A stretch of 64,000 bases of DNA from Rhodococcoides fascians A25f (GCF_000760935.2 NZ_CP049744.1:3131501-3195500); one strand, 5' to 3'. Counted from the stretch's first letter, positions 43,927-53,424 are shown. Translations and numbers: made by a program. Notes: generated by a model not told the origin, from the letters alone.

Positions 43927-44727
43927 ATGAAGGACCAGACCTCGACGAGGTCGACCACGGGTTCCAAGACGACGGGTTCCAAGACGACCGCTTCCGCGCC
44001 CGCGAAGGCCGCAGCAGGGAAGCCTGCCGCGGAACCGACGCCCAAGGCCATGGAAGTCGGCACCGACATCAGCGCCGGCCTGACGGAGCGACAGCGAAAG
44101 GTACTCGAGGTCATTCGAGCTTCGGTGACCGAGCGCGGCTACCCGCCCAGCATTCGTGAGATCGGTGACGCCGTCGGCCTGACGTCGACGTCGTCCGTTG
44201 CCCATCAGTTACGCACTCTGGAGCGGAAGGGATTCCTACGGCGCGACGCCAATCGCCCGCGCGCGGTCGACGTTCGCGGCCTCGACGAGGTGCAGGCCGA
44301 TCAAGCTGCTGCTGCGGTCGACGGTTCGTCCGAGGAACAGGACCGCCTACCGACCCCCACGTTCGTGCCGGTTCTGGGACGAATCGCAGCCGGTGGACCG
44401 ATCCTGGCCGAAGAGGCCGTCGAGGATGTCTTTCCACTCCCCCGCGAATTGGTCGGTCAGGGTTCGCTGTTCCTGCTCAAGGTCGTCGGCGAGTCGATGA
44501 TCGATGCAGCGATCTGCGACGGTGACTGGGTCGTGGTCCGTCAGCAGTCCGTGGCCGACAACGGAGACATCGTGGCCGCGATGATCGACGGCGAGGCCAC
44601 CGTCAAGACGTTCAAGCGGTCGAAGGGCGAGGTGTGGCTGCTGCCGCACAACCCGCTGTTCGAGCCGATTCCGGGTAACAACGCTGCCATCCTCGGCAAG
44701 GTCGTCACCGTGATGCGCAAGCTGTAG
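43927..44727 (+). CDS. lexA: SOS response repressor LexA
   Basis: This 266-residue repressor self-cleaves when RecA filaments form. A low-complexity tail at the N-terminus has a GSKTT repeat, and the first 50 residues are not part of the fold. The DNA-binding winged helix is [20 protein letters not shown]. The scissile Ala-Gly lies in [10 protein letters not shown] (155-156), with catalytic Ser190 in [13 protein letters not shown] and Lys227 in ATVKTFKR. The ATG has AGGAGG nine bases upstream. A LexA box lies at 43783. Confidence 0.96.
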   Translation: MKDQTSTRSTTGSKTTGSKTTASAPAKAAAGKPAAEPTPKAMEVGTDISAGLTERQRKVLEVIRASVTERGYPPSIREIGDAVGLTSTSSVAHQLRTLERKGFLRRDANRPRAVDVRGLDEVQADQAAAAVDGSSEEQDRLPTPTFVPVLGRIAAGGPILAEEAVEDVFPLPRELVGQGSLFLLKVVGESMIDAAICDGDWVVVRQQSVADNGDIVAAMIDGEATVKTFKRSKGEVWLLPHNPLFEPIPGNNAAILGKVVTVMRKL

Positions 44728-44748
44728 GGCGACGTCTCTGCAGTGACA

Positions 44749-44787
44749 CGCGAAGGGCCGCAGCACATTGTGCTGCGGCCCTTCGCG
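44749..44787. terminator. Bidirectional hairpin between lexA and fadE20
   Basis: The 18-base arms (44749-44766 and 44770-44787) are perfectly complementary around the 3-base loop ATT. The hairpin lies between the lexA stop and the stop of the convergent acyl-CoA dehydrogenase gene. It has no T tract, but the stem is very strong. Confidence 0.85.
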
Positions 44788-44804
44788 TTCGTCGGATCAG
44801 CAGA

Positions 44805-45947
44805 TCAGAGGTTCAATCCGCGGCCGATGATCTCTTTCATGATCTCGGTGGTGCCGCCGTAGATCGTCTGGACACGAGAGTCCATGTAGGCCTTGGCGAT
44901 CGGGTATTCCTTCATGTAGCCGTAGCCGCCGTGCAACTGCAGGCACCGGTCGATCAGCTTGACCTGATTTTCGGTGGTCCACCACTTGGCCATGGCGGCT
45001 TCCTGGACGGTCAAGGTGCCCGCGTTGAGCAGTTCGATGAACTTGTCCACCATGATGCGGGTGGCGGTGGTCTCGGTTGCCAACTCCGCCAACACGAAGC
45101 GGGTGTTCTGGAACTTTCCGATCGACTTGCCGAACGCCTTGCGATCGCGGCAGTACTGAATTGTCATGTCCAGCGCCGATTCCATGGCCGCAGCGGCGAC
45201 AACAGCGATCGAGAGCCGTTCCTGGGGAAGATTCTGCATGAGGTAGATGAAGCCCATGCCTTCTTCACCGAGCAGGTTGGCCGCGGGCACGCGAACGTCG
45301 GTGAAGCTGAGTTCGGCTGTGTCCTGGGCCTTCATCCCGATCTTGTCGAGATTGCGGCCGCGCTCGAAACCGGGCATGTCGCGCTCTACGACCAGCAGAC
45401 TGAAGCCCTGAGCACCCTTCTCCGGGTCGGTGCAGGCGACGACGATGATCAGATCGGCGTTGATTCCGTTGGTGATGAACGTCTTCGATCCGTTCAGCAC
45501 CCAGTCGTCACCGTCGCGAACGGCCTTGGTCTTGATGCCCTGCAGGTCGCTTCCGGTACCCGGCTCGGTCATGGCGATCGCGGTGATCAGCTCACCCGAG
45601 CAGAATCCGGGGAGCCAACGCTGCTTCTGCTCGTCGTTGGCCAGCTCGATCAGATACGGCGCGACGACGTCGTTGTGCAGGGTGAAGCCGATGCCGCTGT
45701 AGCCGCCGCGAGTGGTTTCCTCGGTGACGATGGCGTTGTACCGAAAGTCCTTGACGCCGCCGCCGCCGAACTCCTCCGGTGCAGCCGTTCCGAGGAAGCC
45801 CTGCTTACCGGCCTCGACCCAGACGCCGCGGTCGACGATGTTCTGCTCTTCCCACTTCGCGTGATTGGGGGCTACGTGCTGTTCGAGAAACTTCCGGTAC
45901 GACTCCCGGAACAGCTCGTGCTCGGGCTCGAAAAGTGTGCGTTCCAC
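44805..45947 (-). CDS. fadE20: Acyl-CoA dehydrogenase (FadE20-like)
   Basis: This FAD enzyme of 380 residues introduces the alpha-beta double bond in beta-oxidation. FAD and substrate motifs are ITAIAMTEPGTGSDLQGIKT, FITNGINADLIIVVA and the C-terminal LQLHGGYGYMKEYPI and QTIYGGTTEIMKEIIGR. The likely catalytic base is the Glu of YGGTTEI. The GTG has AAGGAG six bases upstream, so the longer open frame starting MTPFTG is not used. It matches Rv2724c. The chain-length preference is unknown. Confidence 0.92.
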   Translation of the reverse strand: MERTLFEPEHELFRESYRKFLEQHVAPNHAKWEEQNIVDRGVWVEAGKQGFLGTAAPEEFGGGGVKDFRYNAIVTEETTRGGYSGIGFTLHNDVVAPYLIELANDEQKQRWLPGFCSGELITAIAMTEPGTGSDLQGIKTKAVRDGDDWVLNGSKTFITNGINADLIIVVACTDPEKGAQGFSLLVVERDMPGFERGRNLDKIGMKAQDTAELSFTDVRVPAANLLGEEGMGFIYLMQNLPQERLSIAVVAAAAMESALDMTIQYCRDRKAFGKSIGKFQNTRFVLAELATETTATRIMVDKFIELLNAGTLTVQEAAMAKWWTTENQVKLIDRCLQLHGGYGYMKEYPIAKAYMDSRVQTIYGGTTEIMKEIIGRGLNL

Positions 45948-46096
45948 GCAGATCTCCTTGTTCGGTGCATACCGACGTCTACCTGTGAACGGTGTCATTC
46001 GCGGTCGTCGGTACGACTGACGTCACGTTCCAACAGTACGTTCGGGGTGCAGCGAAGGTCGATGACCAAAACGTGCGCGATCCGTGACCGCCCCCG

Positions 46097-47368
46097 CTAG
46101 GTCCGCCGGTCGGCGGTACTTTTCGCGAGCGCCGAGACGATCGGATAGCCCAGCAGGATGCCCAGAGAACCCCACGCGATACCGCCGAGTTCGACCGAGC
46201 CCACCGACAGCGTGAGGTCGCCGATGCCCGCGACGAGCGCCGCCGCGACGACGATCAGGTTGACCGGATCGGCGAAGTTCACCTTGGCGTCGGTCCAGAT
46301 CCGAACGCCCAGTAGCCCGATGAGTCCGTACAGAACCAGGGTCGCTCCCCCGATGACGCCGTCGGGGACGGTGAAGATCAGGGCACCGAACTTGGGCGAG
46401 AACGCCAGCACTATCGCCGTGAAGGCCGCGACCCAGTACGCGGCTGTCGAATAGACGCGAGTGGCGGCCATGACCCCGATGTTCTCCGCGTAGGTGGTGG
46501 TGCCCGAGCCACCAGCGGCTCCGGCCAGGGTGGTCGCCAAGCCGTCGGCGATCAGCGCGTCACCGGCCACGTCGTCGAGGTTCTTGCCGGTCATCGCCGC
46601 GACCGCTTTGACGTGTCCGACGTTCTCGGCCACCAGGACGATCACCACCGGCAGCGCTACCAGGATCACCGACAGCTCGAACGACGGTCCACGAAACTCG
46701 GGCAGACCGATCCAGCTCGCCGCGCTCAGAGCGTCGAGGCGTGGTTGCGCCATACCGCCGGTGACGGCGGCGAAGACCCAGCCCACGACGACACCGAGCA
46801 GAATTCCGAGTCGGCCCAGCAGTCCCGGTCCTACGGCCGTGGCCAGCAGAATGGCAACCAGCGTCACTGCAGCGATCAGCGGCTGCGCCTCGAACGACGT
46901 GGTCGCAGCGGGGGCCAGATTCAACCCGATCAATACGACCACGGCACCAGTGACGACGGGCGGCATGGCTGCGTCGAGCACACGCCGACCGGCGATCTTG
47001 ACGACGACACCGATCGCCGCAAGCACGACCCCGACACACAGGACGGCACCGAGTTGCGCGGCCGGGCCGTTGGCCTGGGTGGCACCGAGCGGAGCCAGGA
47101 ATGCGAAGGACGACCCCAGATAGCTGGGCACCCGCCCTCTGGTGATGAGCAGGAACAGCACCGTTCCGACGCCCGAGAACAGCAGTGTCGTCGAGACCGG
47201 GAAGCCGGTGATCGTCGGAACGAGCAGCGTGGCACCGAACATGGCGACGACGTGCTGCATCCCGATACCGATGGTGCGCGGCCACGACAACCGTTCGTCC
47301 GGTGCCACCACCGCCCCGGACTCGACGGTTTTTCCGTTTCCGTGCAGCGTCCAACCCAGATTTCTCAT
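46097..47368 (-). CDS. Uracil/xanthine permease (nucleobase:cation symporter-2 family)
   Basis: This 423-residue membrane protein has about 14 hydrophobic segments and the NCS2/UraA pattern. The early segment is IGIGMQHVVAMFGATLLVP, and the family signature region contains the SGTTTYAENIGVMAATRVYS loop, close to UraA. Related proteins take up uracil, xanthine or uric acid with protons. The SGTTTYAENIG motif is closer to uracil carriers. A TAGTCT nine bases before the ATG may be its -10. It lies between fadE20 and ptsI. Confidence 0.9.
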   Translation of the reverse strand: MRNLGWTLHGNGKTVESGAVVAPDERLSWPRTIGIGMQHVVAMFGATLLVPTITGFPVSTTLLFSGVGTVLFLLITRGRVPSYLGSSFAFLAPLGATQANGPAAQLGAVLCVGVVLAAIGVVVKIAGRRVLDAAMPPVVTGAVVVLIGLNLAPAATTSFEAQPLIAAVTLVAILLATAVGPGLLGRLGILLGVVVGWVFAAVTGGMAQPRLDALSAASWIGLPEFRGPSFELSVILVALPVVIVLVAENVGHVKAVAAMTGKNLDDVAGDALIADGLATTLAGAAGGSGTTTYAENIGVMAATRVYSTAAYWVAAFTAIVLAFSPKFGALIFTVPDGVIGGATLVLYGLIGLLGVRIWTDAKVNFADPVNLIVVAAALVAGIGDLTLSVGSVELGGIAWGSLGILLGYPIVSALAKSTADRRT

Positions 47369-47388
47369 GATGGGAAAAGACTATTGGG

Positions 47389-49119
47389 TCAGCCGAGGAT
47401 CGCGCTCACTGCCTCACGGGCGGCGGCGGTGCTGTCGGTCTTCAGGGCAGCCTCGGCAGCGGCCTTGCACTGATCGAGCGTGACCGTAGCCAACTTGGAA
47501 CCCACATGTGCGACGGCGGCAGACGCAGCAGACAGAGAAGTGATGCCGAGTCCGACCAGCACACAGGCCAGGAGCGGGTCCGCAGCGGCCTCGCCGCAGA
47601 CGCCGACCGGCTTTCCGGCCTTGGCTCCTGCGGCAGCGGTGTGCGCCACCAGGGCCAATACCGCGGGCTGCCACGGATCGGTCAGACCGGCGAGCTGAGC
47701 AGACATCCGATCCGCCGCCATCGTGTACTGGGCCAGGTCGTTGGTACCGATGGACAGGAAGTCCACGTGCTCGAGGATGTGTTCTGCGAGCAGGGCCGCA
47801 GCAGGCACCTCGATCATGACGCCGGGGGTCAGTCCGCGTTGACGGACGTCGGCGGCAAAGTCCTTCGCTTCCTGCGCGGTCGCGATCATCGGAGCCATCA
47901 CCCACGGGGACGAGTCGGTTGCCTTCGCGGCGGCAGCGATCCCGTCGAGCTGTCGATACAGAATGCCGCGATCGGCCTCGGCGATGCGAATGCCACGAAT
48001 GCCCAGTGCCGGATTGGCCTCGTCGGGATGGGTGGCGAACCTCAGCGGCTTGTCCGAGCCGGCGTCGAGGGTGCGCACAACGACCTTCTTGCCCGCGAAT
48101 GCGTCGAGCACCTGGGCGTAGATCTCGGCCTGCTCGTCGACAGTGGGTTCGGAATCGCGGTCCAGGAAGCACAGTTCGGTGCGGAACAGACCGACTCCGT
48201 CTGCTGCGCTCGATCGCGCTGCCCGGGCACCCGCCCCGTCCTGCACATTGGCGAGGATGTCGACTGCGTGACCGTCGGCAGTCCTGCCTGGGCCGACCCA
48301 CTGGGACACTCGGTCGAGCTCGTCGCGGGCGGAGACCACCGCAGCGCGGGCCGAGTCGGCGTCGGGTTCGAGGTCGATGCGGCCGCTCGTTCCGTCGACA
48401 GCTGCATTCGTACCTGCCGCGATGTCGTCGAGGCCTGCCACGGCAACGATGCACGGGATGCCGAGCTGGCGGGCGATGATCGCGGTGTGGCTGGTCGGAC
48501 CTCCGAGCGAGGTCGCAAGTCCGACGATCAGGGTGGGGTCGAGGCCCGCGGTGTCGGCCGGTGCCAGGTCGTCGGCGAACAGAATCGACGGTTCGGCCGG
48601 CACGGGAACACCGGGCTCCGGAACACCCAGGATCTCGGCGATGACGCGGTCGCGGATGTCGCGCAGGTCTGTCACTCGCTCGGCCATCAGGCCGCCGAGC
48701 TGGGTGAACATGGCAGCGAACTTCTCGGTGGCCGCAGCGGTTGCGGCGACGGCAGAACTGCCCTTGGCGATCGAGGAGCGCGCGGCACCGAGCCATCCGC
48801 GGTCGGTTGCCATCGCGGCGTTGGCCGACAGCACCTCCGACGCAGCTCCCGTCGCCAGCTCTGCGCGACCGCGCAATCGAGTGGCGACGGCGTTCGCGGC
48901 GGCATCGAACACAGCCTTCTCGGACTCCCGATCGGCCTCTGCCACCTCGCCGGTATCGGCGGGAATGGACGGACGTGCACCGGGGCGAATGACGGGACCG
49001 TATCCGACACCGGGCACGACGGGCGTGCCGCGCAGTGTCGTCTGCGCTGCTCCGGTCCCGGCAGCATCGACTGTCGTGTCTGCGTGTCCGGTCGACGCGG
49101 TGCTAACCGATCCCGTCAT
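47389..49119 (-). CDS. ptsI: Phosphoenolpyruvate-protein phosphotransferase (PTS enzyme I)
   Basis: This is enzyme I of the phosphotransferase system (576 residues). It takes phosphate from PEP onto its active His (GGPTSHTAIIAR, His211) and passes it to HPr. The PEP-binding C-terminal barrel shows DGVGLFRTELCFL, VMIEVPAAALLAEHIL, SIGTNDLAQYTMAADR and the catalytic GVCGEAA. The N-terminus of about 30 residues is extended and Thr/Ala-rich. The ATG has AGGAGG five bases upstream. It is divergent from fruR, with which it shares a palindromic promoter region. Confidence 0.95.
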   Translation of the reverse strand: MTGSVSTASTGHADTTVDAAGTGAAQTTLRGTPVVPGVGYGPVIRPGARPSIPADTGEVAEADRESEKAVFDAAANAVATRLRGRAELATGAASEVLSANAAMATDRGWLGAARSSIAKGSSAVAATAAATEKFAAMFTQLGGLMAERVTDLRDIRDRVIAEILGVPEPGVPVPAEPSILFADDLAPADTAGLDPTLIVGLATSLGGPTSHTAIIARQLGIPCIVAVAGLDDIAAGTNAAVDGTSGRIDLEPDADSARAAVVSARDELDRVSQWVGPGRTADGHAVDILANVQDGAGARAARSSAADGVGLFRTELCFLDRDSEPTVDEQAEIYAQVLDAFAGKKVVVRTLDAGSDKPLRFATHPDEANPALGIRGIRIAEADRGILYRQLDGIAAAAKATDSSPWVMAPMIATAQEAKDFAADVRQRGLTPGVMIEVPAAALLAEHILEHVDFLSIGTNDLAQYTMAADRMSAQLAGLTDPWQPAVLALVAHTAAAGAKAGKPVGVCGEAAADPLLACVLVGLGITSLSAASAAVAHVGSKLATVTLDQCKAAAEAALKTDSTAAAREAVSAILG

Positions 49120-49209
49120 GTGGTCCTCCTCGGATCCTGCGTGAACAAATGGTCTTCGTACTGATCGGCGTGCTGTGGCGTACTCAATTGCTTGCCTGTG
49201 TTGTGACCG

Positions 49210-49255
49210 AGATTACTCCAAAGCCTTGACATGTCAACACACACGGGCGTAAAAC
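49210..49255. promoter_or_regulatory. Divergent ptsI / fruR promoters sharing a palindrome
   Basis: The perfect palindrome TTGACATGTCAA (49226-49237) gives a TTGACA -35 box on each strand. On the minus strand the -10 TAATCT lies at 49215-49210 after a 16-base spacer (ptsI). On the plus strand the best -10 is TAAAAC at 49250-49255 after 18 bases (fruR). Two CAACAT direct repeats lie at 49255-49260 and 49265-49270. A protein bound at the palindrome, possibly FruR, would block both promoters. Confidence 0.65.
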
Positions 49256-49290
49256 AACATAAAGCAACATCAACCGGGAAGGAGACGCAG

Positions 49291-50058
49291 GTGTACGCCG
49301 AAGAACGACAGCACGCGATTGCCGAACTGATCAGTACGCAAGGACGCGTCTCCGTCAACGATCTCTCTGCCACGTACGGCGTCACCACCGAAACCGTGCG
49401 GCGCGACCTCGCCACTCTCGACCGGATGGGAGTCGTGCGCCGCGTCCACGGTGGAGCAGTACCCGCATCCGCTCTGACCACACTCGAGCCCGGCGTATCC
49501 GAGCGCGAATTCACTCGCGCAGATCAGAAGGATGCAATCGCAGCCGCGGCGTTGTCCTTCCTGCCGCCGGTGGGCGGCAGCGCCGTGTTCGACGCCGGCA
49601 CCACGACGGGCCGGCTGGCAGGCCTGCTTCCACACGATCGCGAGCTGATATTGGTGACCAACTCGGTACCGATCGCCGCTCGGGCTGCGACCATGCCGAA
49701 CATCAATCTTCGATTGCTCGGCGGGCGTGTCCGCGGAACCACTCAGGCGGCCGTCGGCGACGAAGCACTGCGCGCTCTCGAATGGCTCCGGGTGGACGTC
49801 GCGTTCATCGGCACCAACGCCATCAGCGTCGGGCACGGGCTGTCCACCCCGGACAGCGACGAGGCAGCAGTCAAGCGCGCGATGGTCGATGCAGCGAATC
49901 ATGTTGTTGTACTGGCCGATTCGTCGAAGATCGGCCGCGAGCACCTGGTGAGTTTCGCCCGAGTGGAGTCCATCGACGTCATCGTCACCGACAGCGACAT
50001 CTCTACCCACGACCGTAAGAATCTCAGCGACAAAGGAATCGAGGTGGTGATCGCATGA
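49291..50058 (+). CDS. fruR: DeoR-family transcriptional regulator of the fructose PTS (FruR)
   Basis: This 255-residue DeoR/GlpR regulator has an N-terminal winged helix-turn-helix (RQHAIAELISTQGRVSVNDL and TVRRDLATLDRMGVVRRVHGGA). A sugar-phosphate-binding domain follows, with VFDAGTTTGRLAGLL, VTNSVPIAA and the late VVVLADSSKIG. The GTG at 49291 has AAGGAG six bases upstream. It overlaps fruK by four bases, so it heads the fru operon. Related corynebacterial FruR represses the fru genes and ptsI and is relieved by fructose-1-phosphate. Confidence 0.92.
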   Translation: MYAEERQHAIAELISTQGRVSVNDLSATYGVTTETVRRDLATLDRMGVVRRVHGGAVPASALTTLEPGVSEREFTRADQKDAIAAAALSFLPPVGGSAVFDAGTTTGRLAGLLPHDRELILVTNSVPIAARAATMPNINLRLLGGRVRGTTQAAVGDEALRALEWLRVDVAFIGTNAISVGHGLSTPDSDEAAVKRAMVDAANHVVVLADSSKIGREHLVSFARVESIDVIVTDSDISTHDRKNLSDKGIEVVIA

Positions 50059-51065
50059 TGGTCACACTCACGGCCAACCCGAGCATGGACCGCACGGTCA
50101 CACTCGACGCACCGCTCGTCCGCGGCGGCGTGCACCGGGCGTCGACGTCGTCCACCGACCCGGGCGGCAAGGGCGTCAACGTCGCTCGCGTTCTCGGCGG
50201 ATCAGGAGTCGAGGCGTTGGCAGTGCTCCCGGCCAACGTCGGCGACCCGCTGCTCGACGCGATGGCCGCGAAAGGAGTGCGCTTCTCGGCAGTTCCGACG
50301 TCGGGGCTTGCCCGAACCAACATCACGGTCAGCGAGATCGGTGGTACCACCACCAAGATCAACGAGCCGGGCGCAACGGTGTCGGAGCAGACCCGCGCCG
50401 AGCTGCGGGAACGAGTGCTCTCTCTCGCAGTCGGTGCCGAATGGGTTGTTCTGTCGGGTTCCCTTCCTCCCGGCCTACCGGTGGATTGGTATGCCGAGCT
50501 CGTCACCGCGTTGCGCGCCACCTCGGCGAAGGTCGCCGTCGACACCTCCGACGAGCCGCTCCTCGCTCTCGCGGCAGCGTTCCCGGCATCGGCTCCGGAC
50601 CTGATAAAACCCAATTCCGAGGAACTTGCCCAACTGACCGGGTACGATTCGGAGGAGCTGGAAAGCGCAGCGGCACAGGGTGATCCCACTGCCGCCATCG
50701 CGGCCAGCACCATCCTTCTCGGCCGAGGGGTCGGCGCGGTACTGGCCACGCTCGGCAGCGCCGGAGCCGTACTGGTCACCGAGGACGGTTCCTGGTACGC
50801 CAGCACGCCCCCGATCACCGCAGTCAGCACGGTCGGCGCAGGAGATTCCTCACTCGCCGGCTACATCCTCGCCGATGCCGAGAAATGCTCCGCCGCAGAC
50901 AAACTACGCCGCGCCGTCGCCTACGGAACAGCAGCCACCGCACTACCAGGCACCACGCTTCCACTGCCCGAGCAGACCCACCCGACTTCGGTGACGGTTC
51001 GCGCGCTCGACCTCCCCACGTCCGTCACCCCGTCCACGCTCTCTCCTTCTTCGAACCGTCTCTAG
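50055..51065 (+). CDS. fruK: 1-phosphofructokinase
   Basis: This PfkB-family kinase (336 residues) converts fructose-1-phosphate to fructose-1,6-bisphosphate. It has the N-terminal LTANPSMDRTVTLDA and PGGKGVNVARVLGG, then the C-terminal ATP/catalytic signature with STVGAGDSSLAGYI, in which the Asp is the base. The stop of fruR and this ATG share ATGA (50055-50058). fruA follows after ten bases. The two products handle fructose as it arrives phosphorylated from the PTS. Confidence 0.94.
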   Translation: MMVTLTANPSMDRTVTLDAPLVRGGVHRASTSSTDPGGKGVNVARVLGGSGVEALAVLPANVGDPLLDAMAAKGVRFSAVPTSGLARTNITVSEIGGTTTKINEPGATVSEQTRAELRERVLSLAVGAEWVVLSGSLPPGLPVDWYAELVTALRATSAKVAVDTSDEPLLALAAAFPASAPDLIKPNSEELAQLTGYDSEELESAAAQGDPTAAIAASTILLGRGVGAVLATLGSAGAVLVTEDGSWYASTPPITAVSTVGAGDSSLAGYILADAEKCSAADKLRRAVAYGTAATALPGTTLPLPEQTHPTSVTVRALDLPTSVTPSTLSPSSNRL

Positions 51066-51074
51066 GAGTCTCCA

Positions 51075-53123
51075 ATGTCCAGCCCCACCGAAGATCAGCA
51101 GATCATCGCCGAGGATCTGATCCTTCTCGACGCCGATCTCGGCGAATCCAAGGATGCCGTCATCGAACGCCTCGCCGGTGTTCTGGCATCCGCAGGTCGC
51201 GCAACCGACACCGACGCTCTGCGTGACGCCGCACTGGCCCGCGAAGCGCAGTCGGCAACCGGCCTGCCCGGCGGCATCGCCATTCCGCACTGCCGCTCCG
51301 AGGCAGTCACTTCGGCCTCGCTCGGCTTCGCACGCCTGAACCCGAAGGTCGATTTCGGAGCCCCCGACGGCCCCGCAGACCTCGTCTTCCTGATCGCCGC
51401 TCCGGCCGGTGCCGGTTCGGCCCACATGAAGCTGCTCTCCAGCCTGGCCCGCGCATTGGTGAAGCCGGAGTTCGTCACCTCACTGCGCAACGCGTCCTCG
51501 GCGACCGAGATCGTCACGCTCGTCGACGGTGTCATCAACCCGGCCGCCAAGCCTGCCGCAGCCACTGCTGCCGCAGCTCCGGTCGACACCGCCAAGCACA
51601 GTGCGGCCGCCACCTCGGCCGAGGCGTCCTCGGCCCCGAAGCACATCGTCGCGGTCACCGCCTGCCCCACCGGAATCGCACACACCTACATGGCTGCCGA
51701 CTCGCTCGTCGCCGCAGGCGAGCGCGCCGGAGTCACCGTTCACGTGGAGACCCAGGGCTCGAGCGGCAGCACGCCGCTGGATCCTTCGATCATCGCCGGA
51801 GCCGAAGCAGTCATCTTCGCCACCGATGTGGGCGTCAAGGGCCGCGAACGTTTCGCCGGCAAGCCCGTGATCTCCTCGGGCGTCAAGCGCGCCATCAACG
51901 AGCCCGACGTCATGCTCACCGAAGCACTTCGTGCCGCACTGAACCCGGACGCAGCTCGCGTCGGAGGTACCGCAGTGGCTGCCGGCTCCAACGAGTCTGC
52001 CGGCGAGCTCGGCTGGGGCACCCGCATTCGCCAGATCCTGCTGACCGGCGTCAGCTACATGATCCCGTTCGTCGCGGCCGGTGGTCTGCTGATCGCGCTC
52101 GGCTTCCTGCTCGGTGGCTACGAGATCTCCGGCGTGGCCGAAGATATCGTCGTCAACAACTCGATCACCGCACTTCCCGACGGCGGACTGACGACGTATC
52201 TCGGTGCCGTGCTCTTCCAGATCGGCGCACTCTCGTTCAGCTTCCTGGTCCCCGCGCTGGCCGGCTACATTTCCTACGCCATTGCCGACAGACCAGGTCT
52301 GGCACCAGGATTCACCGCAGGAGCGGTCGCCGTTCTGGTGGGTGCAGGCTTCATCGGCGGTCTCGTCGGTGGTCTGATCGCCGGCTTCGTCGCACTGTGG
52401 ATCAGCAAGTGGAAGATCCCTGCCGTTCTGCGCGGCCTCATGCCGGTCGTCATCATTCCGCTGTTCGCCACCCTCATCGTCGGCGCGATCATGTTCCTGC
52501 TGCTCGGCAAGCCCCTCGCCGCGATCACCAGCGGACTGACCGACTGGCTCAACGGACTCAGCGGTTCCTCGGTCATCATCCTCGGCATCATCCTCGGCCT
52601 GATGATGTGCTTCGACCTCGGCGGACCGGTCAACAAGGCTGCCTACGCATTCGCGACGGCAGGCCTGTCGGTCACCGACACCGCATCACTGCGCATCATG
52701 GCAGCGGTCATGGCCGCAGGAATGGTGCCGCCGCTCGCCATGGCACTGGCCTCGACCGTTCGCTCGCGTCTGTTCACCGAGGCCGAGCGTGAGAACGGCA
52801 AGGCTGCCTGGTTCCTCGGAGCAGCATTCATCTCCGAGGGCGCAATTCCGTTCGCTGCGGCCGACCCGTTCCGCGTCATCCCCTCGATGATGGCCGGTGG
52901 CGCAGTCACCGGTGCCATGATCATGGCCTTCAACGTCACCCTCAGCGCGCCCCACGGCGGAATCTTCGTGTTCTTCGCCATCGGAAACATCCTGTGGTTC
53001 ATCGTGTCTCTGGCCGTCGGAACCATCGTCTCGGCGTTCCTGGTCGTCGCGGCCAAGCAGTTCGTCAAGGGCAAGAACGCCCCGACCGAGGCCGAACTCG
53101 ATCCGGCACTCGCCACCGTCTGA
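51075..53123 (+). CDS. fruA: PTS fructose transporter subunit IIABC
   Basis: This fused fructose permease of 682 residues imports fructose as fructose-1-phosphate. The IIA domain (1-150) has the phospho-acceptor His72 in GIAIPHCRSE. An Ala-rich linker leads to the IIB domain with Cys197 in VTACPTGIAHTYMAAD. The IIC domain (about 310-665) has eight or more helices (ILLTGVSYMIPFVAAGGLLIAL onward). The ATG has AGGAG six bases upstream. It lies between fruK and ptsH. Domain order A-B-C is usual for actinobacterial FruA. Confidence 0.95.
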   Translation: MSSPTEDQQIIAEDLILLDADLGESKDAVIERLAGVLASAGRATDTDALRDAALAREAQSATGLPGGIAIPHCRSEAVTSASLGFARLNPKVDFGAPDGPADLVFLIAAPAGAGSAHMKLLSSLARALVKPEFVTSLRNASSATEIVTLVDGVINPAAKPAAATAAAAPVDTAKHSAAATSAEASSAPKHIVAVTACPTGIAHTYMAADSLVAAGERAGVTVHVETQGSSGSTPLDPSIIAGAEAVIFATDVGVKGRERFAGKPVISSGVKRAINEPDVMLTEALRAALNPDAARVGGTAVAAGSNESAGELGWGTRIRQILLTGVSYMIPFVAAGGLLIALGFLLGGYEISGVAEDIVVNNSITALPDGGLTTYLGAVLFQIGALSFSFLVPALAGYISYAIADRPGLAPGFTAGAVAVLVGAGFIGGLVGGLIAGFVALWISKWKIPAVLRGLMPVVIIPLFATLIVGAIMFLLLGKPLAAITSGLTDWLNGLSGSSVIILGIILGLMMCFDLGGPVNKAAYAFATAGLSVTDTASLRIMAAVMAAGMVPPLAMALASTVRSRLFTEAERENGKAAWFLGAAFISEGAIPFAAADPFRVIPSMMAGGAVTGAMIMAFNVTLSAPHGGIFVFFAIGNILWFIVSLAVGTIVSAFLVVAAKQFVKGKNAPTEAELDPALATV

Positions 53124-53166
53124 CACTCGCTACGATCGCAACGACCCCACTACGAAGGAGCAGCAC

Positions 53167-53424
53167 ATGCCCAGCACCACAGTCGCCGTCGGATCTTCGA
53201 TCGGTCTGCACGCTCGTCCCGCAGCACTGATCGCCGACGCCGTCGCCGAAGCCGGCGTGGACGTCACCCTCGCAGTGGCCGACTCGGAGCCGGTGGACGC
53301 AGGTTCGGCCCTGATGATCATGACGCTCGGAGCCACCAAGGGCACCGAAGTCACCGTCACCAGTGACGACCAGGCAGCACTGGACAAGGTGGTCGCACTC
53401 GTCGAAGCAGACCTGGATGCATAG
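53167..53424 (+). CDS. ptsH: Phosphocarrier protein HPr
   Basis: HPr, 85 residues, carries phosphate from enzyme I to FruA. The active His lies in SIGLHARPAALIADA (residue 15). The regulatory-site region that in Firmicutes holds Ser46 is DAGSALMIMTLGATKG. The ATG has GAAGGAG eight bases upstream. It is the last gene of the fruR-fruK-fruA-ptsH run. The dispersed hairpin repeat begins at its stop codon. Confidence 0.94.
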   Translation: MPSTTVAVGSSIGLHARPAALIADAVAEAGVDVTLAVADSEPVDAGSALMIMTLGATKGTEVTVTSDDQAALDKVVALVEADLDA

